NCBI RefSeq assembly: GCF_030730925.1
Contig: NZ_JAVAMB010000008.1
Span: 62,001 to 126,000 of the forward strand
Source of the DNA: Flavobacterium sp. DG2-3
Lineage (GTDB): Bacteria > Bacteroidota > Bacteroidia > Flavobacteriales > Flavobacteriaceae
Length of the DNA stretch: 64,000 nt
Direction: 5' to 3'
The position numbers and the translations under genes were made by a program. The notes beneath the pieces are model-generated. The model searched no databases, was not told the origin of the DNA, and saw only the letters and a list, made by a program, of their open reading frames with translations. Of the stretch, positions 17,222 to 26,870 are shown piece by piece (positions within the stretch are counted from its first letter, which is position 1; the number at the start of each line of letters is the position of its first letter).

Positions 17222-19966
17222 TTGAAATCGATACTTTTTAAATCAGTTTTCTTCTTTTTCATCGCTTTACAACTTCAAGCACAAGAATTACTTCCATTTG
17301 TCGAAAATTACAGCAAATCAGATTATCAGGGAGATAATCAGATCTGGAATGTAGCTCAGGGAAATGATAATGCCATGTATTTTGCCAATAACCATTATTT
17401 GCTTCGCTACGACGGAGTAAAATGGGAAAAATATACGCTTCCGAACAAAACCATCATTCGCTCTATTCTAATTGAAGGCGATAAAATCTATTCTGGTTCT
17501 TATAAAGAATTTGGCTATTGGTACAGAAAAGACGGAACGATGCATTACGTTTCTATTACCAAAAATCTAAGATTATTTGACGAAAAAGACAACGAAGAAA
17601 TCTGGAAAATATTCCGATTTAATGGTTCTCTTTATTTCCAGTCTTTTAATGATGTTTTTATTTACAACGGAAAAACAATTAAGAAAATTAAATTTCCTTT
17701 TCTTATATCGTATTGTTTCGGTGTAGATAAAGATTTATATGTTGCTTCTGTTAGAGACGGAATTTTTAAAATGAATAGTAAATATATTGCCAATCCAAAA
17801 GGATGGAATGTTTTAAAAAATACGGTTGTTCATGCTATAGAAAAGTATCAAAACAAGACTTACATTTTCACACAGAAAAAAGGAGTTTTTATTGTAGAAA
17901 AAAATGGATTAAAAAGTTGGGATAATCCAATAAACGAAACTTTAAAATCAGCTACGGTCAATGTGGCAAAATTCATCAAGAACGAAAAACTGATTATTGG
18001 AACTGGAAATCGCGGAATTTTCATTTTAGACTTAAAAAATAATTCATTTAAAAATATCGAACGTGATAATGTTTTAATGAATAATTCAGTCCTAAGTATA
18101 GGTTTGGATAAAGAAAACGATTTGTGGGTTGGTCTGGATAATGGTATTGCACATGTTGAGGTTAATTCTCCAATTTCATTCTTTTATGATAATTCTGGAC
18201 TTTTAGGTTCTGTTTATGCTGTGGCTTCTATCAATAAAGGTTACTTAATTGCGTCAAATCATGGAATTTTTGAATACAGCGCTGGAAAATTTAATATGAT
18301 GCCTAATACGCAAGGGCAGGGCTGGAATATTTCTTCCATTGACGGAAAATATATTATTGGTCATAACGATGGTACTTTTTCGTATGAAAATAATACTTTA
18401 AATAAAATAAATGGTGTCAGCGGTGGCTGGAATATGGCAAAAAGCAGTATCAATAATACTTATTTTCAGTCCACTTACAGCGGTATTTTGGTTTATGATG
18501 ATCCTTCCAATATGTCTCATTATAAAATCATAAAAGATCTAGCCAAACCTATAAAATATGTTGCTCAAAACAAAAAAAATGAAATCTGGGCAGCTGATAA
18601 TTATAGAGGTCTGTATCGTGTTTTGCTGGACGATAATTATAATACGCTAAAAGTTGAAAATGTTACGCAGCAGAGCAAAATAATCAATGATTTCGGAATT
18701 AAGATTTTTGAATTTAGAAAAGAAATACTTTTTCTCATTAATAATACTTGGTACACCTACAATTCTATAGCTAGTAAATTGGAAGAAAATGAATTGTTTA
18801 ATGCCAATTTCAAAAACGTAACAGATGTCGTTTCTATAGACGAAGATCATTTTATGGTTTTGCAAAACGGAATCTTGTATCATATTTATGCAGAGGGAAA
18901 CAAATTTGTCTGGAATATTATTCAGGAGAAATATTATAAAGGAAAATTGATTAATGAGAATCTAAGAATTTTCAAGAAGGACAATTATTATTTATTTAAT
19001 CTAGATGACGGATTTATTTCGCTTAAGCTCGAATATGAAAACAAACAGAATTCAGGAGTAAAGATTGAAGCATTTAGTAATGATAATTTGATTGCGAGTG
19101 AAGAGAAAATTAAATTCAATACCGAATTAAAGATTAATGTCATTTCTGGAATTTACGGAGCGAGCAGACCAAATCTATTTTACAAACTCGATAAAGAAAA
19201 AGAATTTATTCCAATTTCTGACGGATTGATCGTTTTGAACAATTTAAGCAGCGGTTATCATACGGTAGAAATCTTCAAACACGATGGAGCAACTTATGAT
19301 AAAGTTTCTTCATATAAGTTTAAAGTTGCAGAACCGTGGTATTTTTCTTTTTGGATGATTCTGCTGTATCTTCTTGTTGTTGGAGCTATTTTATTTTTCT
19401 ATTATAAATGGAATAAGCTTCGTTATATGCAAAAACTAAAATTGCAAGGTGAAGAATTAAAGCATCAAAGAGAAATTCTCGAAATGGAGCTGAAGAAAGA
19501 AAACGAACTTAACATCCAAGAATACGAAAAACATATTTTAGAATTAGAACTGCAGGCAAAATCATCAGAAGTTGCAGGCAAATCGTTATCAATCGCAAAA
19601 CAAACCGAAATGATTGATAAAATTCAAGGTATTCTGGAAACCGAAAAAGATTTTAGCAAACTTAAAAACGAAATTAGAAAAGCAATTAAGATTAATGAAG
19701 TGAATAAACACGAATGGGAAACATTTGAAACTAATTTGAATCAAATTCACAACGAGTTTATCATTAATCTTTCTAAAAAATATCCACACCTAACTCCAAA
19801 GGATATTAAACTGTGTGTTTATCTTAAAATGAACCTTTCTTCTAAAGAAATTGCTCCTATGATGAATATCTCTTTTAGAGGCGTAGAATTGCATAGATAT
19901 CGCCTTAGAAAGAAGCTAAACCTTACTCAGGACGAAAACCTGTCAAAGTTTTTATTAAGTCTGTAA
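17222..19966 (+). CDS. SusR-like membrane regulator: beta-propeller, Y_Y_Y, LuxR-type HTH
   Basis: 914 residues from the TTG at 17222 (921 if the TTG at 17201 is used; there is no ATG). From 17222 the N-terminus is a clean signal (KSILFKSVFFFFIALQLQAQ). The periplasmic part (about 25-650) has repeated two-component-regulator-propeller strands (DNAMYFANNHYLLRYDGVKW, GLDKENDLWVGLDNGIAHVE), then a Y_Y_Y Ig-like domain. One membrane segment (WMILLYLLVVGAILFFYY) leads to a coiled coil (KLQGEELKHQREILEMEL) and a C-terminal LuxR-type helix-turn-helix (KYPHLTPKDIKLCVYLKM, SSKEIAPMMNISFRGVELHR). It probably senses a glycan fragment in the periplasm and activates the adjacent susC operon. No kinase domain is present. 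Confidence 0.88.
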   Translation: MKSILFKSVFFFFIALQLQAQELLPFVENYSKSDYQGDNQIWNVAQGNDNAMYFANNHYLLRYDGVKWEKYTLPNKTIIRSILIEGDKIYSGSYKEFGYWYRKDGTMHYVSITKNLRLFDEKDNEEIWKIFRFNGSLYFQSFNDVFIYNGKTIKKIKFPFLISYCFGVDKDLYVASVRDGIFKMNSKYIANPKGWNVLKNTVVHAIEKYQNKTYIFTQKKGVFIVEKNGLKSWDNPINETLKSATVNVAKFIKNEKLIIGTGNRGIFILDLKNNSFKNIERDNVLMNNSVLSIGLDKENDLWVGLDNGIAHVEVNSPISFFYDNSGLLGSVYAVASINKGYLIASNHGIFEYSAGKFNMMPNTQGQGWNISSIDGKYIIGHNDGTFSYENNTLNKINGVSGGWNMAKSSINNTYFQSTYSGILVYDDPSNMSHYKIIKDLAKPIKYVAQNKKNEIWAADNYRGLYRVLLDDNYNTLKVENVTQQSKIINDFGIKIFEFRKEILFLINNTWYTYNSIASKLEENELFNANFKNVTDVVSIDEDHFMVLQNGILYHIYAEGNKFVWNIIQEKYYKGKLINENLRIFKKDNYYLFNLDDGFISLKLEYENKQNSGVKIEAFSNDNLIASEEKIKFNTELKINVISGIYGASRPNLFYKLDKEKEFIPISDGLIVLNNLSSGYHTVEIFKHDGATYDKVSSYKFKVAEPWYFSFWMILLYLLVVGAILFFYYKWNKLRYMQKLKLQGEELKHQREILEMELKKENELNIQEYEKHILELELQAKSSEVAGKSLSIAKQTEMIDKIQGILETEKDFSKLKNEIRKAIKINEVNKHEWETFETNLNQIHNEFIINLSKKYPHLTPKDIKLCVYLKMNLSSKEIAPMMNISFRGVELHRYRLRKKLNLTQDENLSKFLLSL

Positions 19967-20027
19967 GATTTGATTTTATTTTTTACAGATTTTATATTTT
20001 TCGATATCATTTATTATATAATTGAAA

Positions 20028-20154
20028 TACATCATTACTACATCATAACGATATGTTAAAGGATTTTTGTTAACATTTATTGAGTTGATAATCATTATAA
20101 TAAAGTTAAATTTTAACACAATGATGTAGCTATGCTGTAGTGGTAATTGATGTA
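20028..20154 (+). promoter_or_regulatory. Repeated TACATCAT operator-like sites upstream of susC
   Basis: TACATCAT occurs at 20028-20035 and 20039-20046 (11-bp start-to-start, about one helix turn), its complement ATGATGTA at 20121-20128, and TGATGTA at 20148-20154. These lie between the regulator and SusC. A weak promoter TTG (20147-20149), 23 bases, TTAATTTG (20173-20180; one mismatch) follows. They are good candidates for the binding sites of the upstream LuxR-type regulator. Confidence 0.5.
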
Positions 20155-20210
20155 CTACAACGTTGTAATTGCTTAATTTGGCTCTACTAACTTAAACGAT
20201 TACGTACTGT

Positions 20211-23200
20211 ATGAAAAATTTTATTTTTAGCTTTTTAGCACTCTTGCTGCTGCCTACATATATGATGGGGCAAGCGCAAGCAATCAAAGGAAAAGTAGTT
20301 GACAGTAATGGAATGGGAGTTCCAGGAGCAATAATCGCTTCAGCTGACGCTAGGGCAACTGCAGACGCAGATTTCGACGGAAACTTTACTATTAACGCAA
20401 AACCTGGAGACATCTTAAAAGTTTCTATGTTAGGTTTTGATTCGGTTTCTGTGCCGGCTACTGCCGCACCAATGACTATTACTTTAAAAGAATCAGGCGA
20501 CACTGCCTTAAAAGAAGTAGTTGTAATTGGGTACGGTACAAGAAAGAAAATTGATAATACTTCGGCGGTAAGCTCAATTAAGTCCGAAGAAATTACCAAA
20601 ATGAAGGTGTTAAATGCTTCGCAAGCTATTCAAGGTAAAGCAGCGGGTGTTCAGGTTTCTACTTCAGACGCACCAGGAAGTACACCATCAGTTGTGATCA
20701 GGGGAGCAGGTACAGCATTAGGAGGAAGAAATCCTTTATATGTTGTAGACGGTATGCCTACTGAAAACATTAACAACATTAACACTAATGATATTACATC
20801 TTATGAAGTTTTAAAAGATGCTTCTGCATTAGCTATTTATGGTACTAGAGGTGCAAATGGTGTAATTATGATTACAACCAAAGGCGGTAAAGGAAAACTT
20901 ACTGTAGATGTTGAAAGTTTTGCAGGAGTTCGAACTCCATTAAAAACTGTAAAAATGGCAAATAGTGACGAGTATATTCGTTATAGTAATGCCGCTTACA
21001 ATGCAGATTTCCCACAAGGTAGATTCTCTGCTAATCAGCCTTATAACACAGATTGGCTAGATGCAATTACAAGAACTGGATCTTATACTCAGAACAATAT
21101 TTCGGTTTCTGGATCTTCTGAAAATGTAAAATACTTTTTTAGTGTTGGAAATTATGAAGAAAAAGGAATTTTGAATGGATCTGATTATGGCCGTACTACT
21201 TTTAGAAATAACAATGAGTTCAAACTTTCAGAAAAAGTAAAATTGACTCAAAATTTCAGTGTAAGTAGTATTAAAAATACACCAATGCCTTTGAGTGCAT
21301 TTACTAATGCTTACAGACAGTCTCCATTAGTTCCTGTGCGTTATGCAGATGGAAAATATGGTGTGCCATTTGTTTCAAATGGAGTAGTATCAAACACTGG
21401 AGCATCATTTAATAATGTTGGAAATCCAGTAGCTCAATTAGATTATACAGATGAGCAGCAACAAAGTGTTATTTTACAAGGAGGTTTAAAATTAGATTGG
21501 GATATTATTAAGTCATTAAAATTTACATCTCAATTTAATGGAGAATTTTATACTTACAAACAGTACAATTATGTAGATAACTTAGCTCTTTGGTTATCAG
21601 CAGATCCTACTCGTATCGCATCAGGGTACCCTTCAGATTTGAATAAAAATACTTTGACAAGAGGTAGAGACCAATATTTTAACTGGAATTTATCTAACTA
21701 TTTTACTTATAATAAAGTTTTTGCAGAAATTCATGATGTTGAGGTTACTGCTGGTATCGAAGCTAACGTACAAGGTACAAGAGAGAAATTAACGATTGAT
21801 AGAAAAAATGTAAATCCAAATTCTAACTATTGGTCATTAAAAGATGTAAATACAGTAAGTACTGTAACAGGTTATAAAGATGAAGCACTAAACCAAAGAA
21901 GATTGGCATCTTATTTCGCTCGTTTCCAATATAAATTAATGGATAAATACTTGCTTACAGGTACAGTAAGACGTGACGGTTCTTCTCAATTTGCTGAAGA
22001 CAAACGTTGGGGAACATTCCCATCAGTTGGTTTAGGATGGGTAATTTCAAAAGAAAGTTTCTTAAGCAATGTTGAGACAATAAATTTATTAAAACTTAGA
22101 GGATCTTGGGGTAGATTAGGAAATCAAAATGTACCTCTTAATACTCAATTATTAACTTCAGGATTAGATTATTCAGGTTTAGGATCTGGTACTACAGTTA
22201 ATTCTCAAGTAGACCCTAATTTATCTTGGGAAATCGTAGAAGAACTTTCTGGAGGTTTTGATTTTGAATTATTGGACAGCAGATTAAAAGGATCTTTTGA
22301 TGTGTACGATAAAAACACAACAAATACAATTTTAAATGTTAAGCCTTATTCATCTTCAGGAATTACAGTTGCTACACCAGCACACGTTGGAGAAGTATCT
22401 AACAAAGGTTATGAAATCGCATTACGTTGGGATGATAAAATCAATGATAATTTAAGCTACTGGGTAGGAGGGAATTTCTCTCATAATAAAAATGAACTTA
22501 CTAGCCTTAAAAATGTTCAGTTAAATCCAATTATTGGAGGAAGTTTAGGAAATGGTCAAAACACTAAACTGCTTGATAATACATCTGTAGGTCAGCCATT
22601 AGGTAGTTTCTACATGTATGAGTATGCAGGTGTTGATCCAACAAATGGTCAAATGCTATACTACAAAGCAGATGGTTCTAAAGTTGCTCAAGCAGGATTA
22701 GACGAACTAAAAGACAAAAAATATGTAGGTTCTCTTTTACCAACTTCTACTTACGGAGTTACTTTAGGATTGAACTACAAAAACATAGATTTCTCTGTTG
22801 ATGGTTACGGAACAGGAGGAGCAAAAGTTTACAATGGAAAAAAAGCACAAAGATTTGGAGGAGAAAATGTAGAAGCTTCTATGGCTAATGGTTTTTGGAC
22901 ACCTACAAATACAACATCTTCAATTCCAGCACCATCAAACTTGACTCCTTATGCGTCAACGTACTATTTGGAATCTGCTGATTTCTTTAGAATCAATAAC
23001 ATTACTTTAGGATATAAACTTCCATTAAGTGAAAACAGCTTTATTAGCTATTGCAGATTATATGTAAATGCAATTAACCCATTTATTACGCAAAAATTCT
23101 CTGGATTTTCACCAGATGTTGTGTCTGATGGTAAGTTAGTTGAAGGTACTCAAGGTGTTGAGTTAGATGCTTACCCATCGTTGAGATCATTTGTTATTGG

Positions 23201-23219
23201 TGCAAATTTAAAATTTTAA
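20211..23219 (+). CDS. susC: SusC-like TonB-dependent outer-membrane transporter
   Basis: 1002 residues. Signal peptide to about residue 22, then a carboxypeptidase-regulatory-like domain (about 25-95), the SusC-type box KEVVVIGYGTRKK, a plug domain (about 110-230; VVIRGAGTALGGRNPLYVVDGMP and IYGTRGANGVIMITTKGG), and a 22-strand barrel ending in the C-terminal aromatic motif (FVIGANLKF). It imports oligosaccharides across the outer membrane with TonB energy, working with the SusD lipoprotein encoded 4 bases downstream. The whole SusCD pair and downstream enzymes form one transcription unit, with the regulator upstream. Confidence 0.95.
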   Translation: MKNFIFSFLALLLLPTYMMGQAQAIKGKVVDSNGMGVPGAIIASADARATADADFDGNFTINAKPGDILKVSMLGFDSVSVPATAAPMTITLKESGDTALKEVVVIGYGTRKKIDNTSAVSSIKSEEITKMKVLNASQAIQGKAAGVQVSTSDAPGSTPSVVIRGAGTALGGRNPLYVVDGMPTENINNINTNDITSYEVLKDASALAIYGTRGANGVIMITTKGGKGKLTVDVESFAGVRTPLKTVKMANSDEYIRYSNAAYNADFPQGRFSANQPYNTDWLDAITRTGSYTQNNISVSGSSENVKYFFSVGNYEEKGILNGSDYGRTTFRNNNEFKLSEKVKLTQNFSVSSIKNTPMPLSAFTNAYRQSPLVPVRYADGKYGVPFVSNGVVSNTGASFNNVGNPVAQLDYTDEQQQSVILQGGLKLDWDIIKSLKFTSQFNGEFYTYKQYNYVDNLALWLSADPTRIASGYPSDLNKNTLTRGRDQYFNWNLSNYFTYNKVFAEIHDVEVTAGIEANVQGTREKLTIDRKNVNPNSNYWSLKDVNTVSTVTGYKDEALNQRRLASYFARFQYKLMDKYLLTGTVRRDGSSQFAEDKRWGTFPSVGLGWVISKESFLSNVETINLLKLRGSWGRLGNQNVPLNTQLLTSGLDYSGLGSGTTVNSQVDPNLSWEIVEELSGGFDFELLDSRLKGSFDVYDKNTTNTILNVKPYSSSGITVATPAHVGEVSNKGYEIALRWDDKINDNLSYWVGGNFSHNKNELTSLKNVQLNPIIGGSLGNGQNTKLLDNTSVGQPLGSFYMYEYAGVDPTNGQMLYYKADGSKVAQAGLDELKDKKYVGSLLPTSTYGVTLGLNYKNIDFSVDGYGTGGAKVYNGKKAQRFGGENVEASMANGFWTPTNTTSSIPAPSNLTPYASTYYLESADFFRINNITLGYKLPLSENSFISYCRLYVNAINPFITQKFSGFSPDVVSDGKLVEGTQGVELDAYPSLRSFVIGANLKF

Positions 23220-23223
23220 TATT

Positions 23224-24687
23224 ATGAAAAGATTATATATATCAATGTTTGTACTTTCTGGGCTATTATTATCAGGATGTTCAGATGACTTTTTGAATGT
23301 AGAGCCAACAGAAGCTATTCCTGCTGATCCAGCTTTGGTAAATAGCGATGAAGGTGCTAAAGGTTTTGTAACCGCAATTTACAATCAATTTTTAGGATGG
23401 GAAATGTCTTCTTTTGGATGGAATGCCGTTTCAAGTATTATCTCAGATGATGCAGATAAAGGTTCAGATCCTGGAGATGCAGGTGGAGATAAAGATATTA
23501 TCGATGCTTTAACATACAATGCTTCAACTGCTTCATTTCAATCTACTTGGAATGCTAATTATGCAGGAATTAACAGATGTAATCAGGCATTGGCAATGTT
23601 TCCTAAATTAGATCAGGTAACACCAGCTTTAAAAGACAGATTAATCGGTGAATCTAAGTTCCTTAGAGCTTTTATGTATTTTACTTTAGTAAAAGGATAC
23701 GGAGGAGTTCCTATTGTGGATCATTTAGCTACGGTTCCAATTTCTGAGGAAGATAGAAAAATGCAATTGACTCGTAAATCAGTAGCAGAAGTTTATGCTT
23801 TTATCGAACAAGACTTAAATGATGCTATCGCTGCTTTGCCTTTAAAATCAGCATATACTGGAGTAGATGTTGTAAGAGTTTCTAAAGGTTCAGCATATGC
23901 TTTATTAGCAAAAGTGAATTTATACCAGAAAAAATGGCAGGCAGTTATAGACAACTGTGATAAAGTAACAGGTTATTCTTTAGTTTCTGATTATTCTCTT
24001 CAGTTTAAAAAAGAAGGCGAATTTGGTCCGGAATCAATTTTCGAAATTAATGGAGTAGGTTCTACTTCTAGTCCTGGATTTGGAATTGGAAACTACACTG
24101 TATCTCAAGCACCTCGTGGAGCTGGAGGATGGGGTTGGGGATTCAACACACCAACTAAAGGTTTAGCAGATGCTTATGAAGAAGGAGATGTTAGAAAAAA
24201 TGCTACAATTATTTTCAGAGGTTCAGTTTTATATGATGGTAGAGAAGTTCCAGAAACAGTAGCAAATCCGAGATACAATTATAAAGCATATTCATCATCT
24301 TTTTACAATCAAGAATTTACAGATACAAATCTTAGATATTTGAGATATGCTGAAGTTATATTAATGAAAGCAGAAGCTTTGAATGAATTAGGACAAACTT
24401 CAGAGGCTATTCCTTTAGTAAACCAAATTCGTCACAGAGCAGGTTTAGGAGATACTCCTTTTACTTCTCAAACAGATGTTAGAAAAGCAATTTATAAAGA
24501 AAGAAGATTAGAGTTTGCTTTTGAGCATGACAGATGGTTTGATATCGTTAGAACAGGACAAGCACAAGCTGCTATGGCTGCAGATGGTAAAACATTTATT
24601 GTTGGAAAACATGAATTATGGCCTATACCAACTACATTCATAAGAGAAGCAAATGGGCTTTCTGAACAAAACCCAGGCGGTTATTAA
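23224..24687 (+). CDS. susD: SusD/RagB-like glycan-binding lipoprotein
   Basis: 487 residues. Lipoprotein signal with Cys19 (LLLSGCSDDFL). The helical SusD fold is marked by GESKFLRAFMYFTLVKGYGGVPIV and tetratricopeptide-like repeats, and the C-terminal region by LRYAEVILMKAEALNELG and IYKERRLEFAFEHDRWFDIVR, diagnostic of RagB/SusD. It caps the SusC barrel on the cell surface and captures the glycan. It starts 4 bases after susC. A hairpin without a T tract follows before the next gene. Confidence 0.95.
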   Translation: MKRLYISMFVLSGLLLSGCSDDFLNVEPTEAIPADPALVNSDEGAKGFVTAIYNQFLGWEMSSFGWNAVSSIISDDADKGSDPGDAGGDKDIIDALTYNASTASFQSTWNANYAGINRCNQALAMFPKLDQVTPALKDRLIGESKFLRAFMYFTLVKGYGGVPIVDHLATVPISEEDRKMQLTRKSVAEVYAFIEQDLNDAIAALPLKSAYTGVDVVRVSKGSAYALLAKVNLYQKKWQAVIDNCDKVTGYSLVSDYSLQFKKEGEFGPESIFEINGVGSTSSPGFGIGNYTVSQAPRGAGGWGWGFNTPTKGLADAYEEGDVRKNATIIFRGSVLYDGREVPETVANPRYNYKAYSSSFYNQEFTDTNLRYLRYAEVILMKAEALNELGQTSEAIPLVNQIRHRAGLGDTPFTSQTDVRKAIYKERRLEFAFEHDRWFDIVRTGQAQAAMAADGKTFIVGKHELWPIPTTFIREANGLSEQNPGGY

Positions 24688-24701
24688 TCAAAAATCTTAA
24701 A

Positions 24702-24737
24702 AATCACTTCCCTTCAGATTTTCTGGAGGGAGTGATT
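24702..24737 (+). other. Intercistronic hairpin between susD and the GH144-like gene
   Basis: AATCACTTCCCTTCAGA (24702-24718) pairs with TCTGGAGGGAGTGATT (24722-24737) with one bulge and one G-T pair. No T tract follows, so it is more likely a partial terminator or an mRNA-stability element that reduces enzyme expression relative to SusCD than a full stop. Confidence 0.5.
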
Positions 24738-24763
24738 ATTTACTAAAACCTTAAACTTTTATA

Positions 24764-26140
24764 ATGATTAGAATTTCAGTTTTATTTTTAGCTTTTGCTT
24801 TTTTTAGCTGTGGAAAGAATGCTGATAAGGCGAAAGAAAATGTGGAGGAAAATACTTCTGGCGTTGCTGCATTAACAGATGAACAGCTTTTAGATGCTGT
24901 TCAAAAACAAACTTTTAAATACTTCTGGGATTATGCAGAACCAAATTCTGGATTAGCCAGAGAACGTTACCATCCAGATGGGGTTTATCCTGAAAACGAT
25001 TCTAATATCGTAACAACAGGCGGCTCAGGTTTTGGATTAATGGCACTTGTTTCTGGAATGTCACAAGGTTATATTACAAAAGAACAAGGAGTAGAAAGAC
25101 TTAACAAAATTGCAGATTTTTTAGGCAAAGCAGATCGTTTTCACGGAGCATGGTCACATTGGATTGACGGAAATACAGGAAAGGTAAAACCTTTTGGAAC
25201 CAAGGATAATGGAGGAGATTTAGTCGAAACCTCATTTTTGGTTGCGGGAATGATTACCGTTCGTGAATATCTTAAAGATGGTTCTGAAAAAGAAAAAGCA
25301 ATTGCTCAAAAATTTGACGAACTTTGGAAAGGAGTTGACTGGCAATGGTATACCAACAACAAAAATGTTTTATACTGGCACTGGTCTCCTAATTATGCTT
25401 GGCAGATGGATTTTGCTCTGCAAGGATATAACGAATGTCTTATTACTTATGTAATGGCTGCATCTTCTCCAACCCATACAATCGATGCAAAAGCGTATCA
25501 TGAAGGATGGGCTAGAAGTGGAGGTATAGTTTCTTCAAAAACAAAATATAATCTCCCACTTATTTTAAAACACAATGGGGCAGAAGAATTTGGAGGTCCG
25601 TTATTCTGGGCGCATTATTCTTATGTAGGTTTAGATCCAGACCAATTGAGTGATAAATATGCTAACTATTGGGATTTAAATGTTAATCAGACTAAAATCA
25701 ATTACCAGTATTGTGTTGAAAATCCAAAGAAAATTGCTGGTTATGGCCCTGAATATTGGGGATTAACAGCATCATATTCAAGAAATCCTGACGGTTCTAT
25801 TGGGTACAATGCACACATGCCAAGTAACGATCAAGGTGTGATTTCACCAACAGCTGCTATAAGTTCGATTGTCTATACGCCAAAAGAATCGATGACATTT
25901 ATCCGCAATTTATATGAAAATCATAAAGAAGAAACTTGGGGAAATGCAGGTTTTTATGATGCGCTTAGTTTAGGAAATAAATGGGTAGCAAAACGCTATT
26001 TAGCAATCGATCAAGGTCCTGAAGTGGTAATGATTGAGAATTACAGAACAGGATTGTTATGGAAACTGTTTATGAATGCACCCGAAGTAAAACAAGGTTT
26101 AACAAAACTTGGATTTAAATCTGGGAAATACGGAATCTAA
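24764..26140 (+). CDS. Glucoamylase-like (PF10091) lipoprotein, probable GH144 beta-1,2-glucanase
   Basis: 458 residues. Lipoprotein signal with Cys16 (FAFFSCGK). The body is a single (alpha/alpha)6-barrel-like domain with motifs typical of the PF10091 glycoamylase family: FKYFWDYAEPNSGLARERYH, GGSGFGLMALVSGMSQG, GAWSHWIDGNTG, NGGDLVETSFLVAGM and FGGPLFWAHYSYVGLDP. Characterised PF10091 members in CAZy family GH144 are endo-beta-1,2-glucanases or sophorose-releasing exo-enzymes. The neighbouring GH3 enzyme and SusCD match known Bacteroidota beta-1,2-glucan loci. I infer it cuts beta-1,2-glucan at the surface or periplasm. Family membership is strong; the exact linkage is inferred from relatives. 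Confidence 0.82.
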   Translation: MIRISVLFLAFAFFSCGKNADKAKENVEENTSGVAALTDEQLLDAVQKQTFKYFWDYAEPNSGLARERYHPDGVYPENDSNIVTTGGSGFGLMALVSGMSQGYITKEQGVERLNKIADFLGKADRFHGAWSHWIDGNTGKVKPFGTKDNGGDLVETSFLVAGMITVREYLKDGSEKEKAIAQKFDELWKGVDWQWYTNNKNVLYWHWSPNYAWQMDFALQGYNECLITYVMAASSPTHTIDAKAYHEGWARSGGIVSSKTKYNLPLILKHNGAEEFGGPLFWAHYSYVGLDPDQLSDKYANYWDLNVNQTKINYQYCVENPKKIAGYGPEYWGLTASYSRNPDGSIGYNAHMPSNDQGVISPTAAISSIVYTPKESMTFIRNLYENHKEETWGNAGFYDALSLGNKWVAKRYLAIDQGPEVVMIENYRTGLLWKLFMNAPEVKQGLTKLGFKSGKYGI

Positions 26141-26146
26141 GTTTCT

Positions 26147-26860
26147 ATGAAAAATAAATTAGCCTTTATATTTCTGTTATTTTCTATCGTTGTTTTTGGG
26201 CAGAGTGAAACAACGGGAAAAATAAATACAGTTATAATGTCTAAATATGAGCTTGGATATGTTTTGCATCGTCCAGCGAATGTTAAAGAGAAAAAGCCGT
26301 TAATCGTTTTTATTTCGGGAGATGGAGAAAAAGGAACCGATCTGGAAAAAGTAAAAATTAATGGCCCTTTAAAATATTTAAAAACACACCAATTAGACGC
26401 TTATGTTTTGGCTCCACAATGCAAAGAAGACGAAAATTGGGATATAGAATCCATTTATCAGCTGATTGTAAAAATTCAGAAAGAAAATAAAATTGATTCA
26501 GAAAGAATATATGTTACTGGTTTGAGCTCAGGAGGTTGGGCTTCTTGGAATTTGGCTTTTGCACATCCAGATCTATTTGCCGCAAATGTACCTGTCGCTG
26601 GCTTTGTAGATTTGATTCAGTTAGAAAAAACTTGTGAAATAGCCAATATTCCAACCAGAATCTACCACGGACTTTTAGACGATGTGGTTAGTGTAAATTA
26701 TGCAATCGCGATTTATAAGGAATTGAAAAAATGCAATGCAAAAGATGTAAAGCTGACCATTTTTGATGATGCGAATCACGACAGCTGGACAAGAGTTTAT
26801 GATAATGCAGCAATCTACGAATGGATGTTGCAGCAGAAGAAAACGAATACAAACAAATAA
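26147..26860 (+). CDS. Secreted esterase, alpha/beta-hydrolase (dienelactone-hydrolase/PHB-depolymerase-like)
   Basis: 237 residues. Signal peptide to about SIVVFGQ (residue 19). Motifs: GYVLHRPANVKEKKPLIVF, VLAPQCKEDENWDIES, the nucleophile elbow TGLSSGGWASWNLA (Ser near 131), PVAGFVD, an Asp in GLLDDVV and His in DDANHDSW. The triad is complete. Such esterases remove ester-linked acyl groups. It lies 6 bases after the GH144-like gene and 10 before GH3, so it belongs to the operon. A role in removing acyl substituents (for example succinyl) from the glucan is inference. Confidence 0.8.
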   Translation: MKNKLAFIFLLFSIVVFGQSETTGKINTVIMSKYELGYVLHRPANVKEKKPLIVFISGDGEKGTDLEKVKINGPLKYLKTHQLDAYVLAPQCKEDENWDIESIYQLIVKIQKENKIDSERIYVTGLSSGGWASWNLAFAHPDLFAANVPVAGFVDLIQLEKTCEIANIPTRIYHGLLDDVVSVNYAIAIYKELKKCNAKDVKLTIFDDANHDSWTRVYDNAAIYEWMLQQKKTNTNK

Positions 26861-26870
26861 ATAGAATAGA

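Noticed and set aside
24702-24737. Full terminator between susD and the GH144-like gene
   Set aside because: Stem present but no T tract, and the downstream genes belong to the same functional set.
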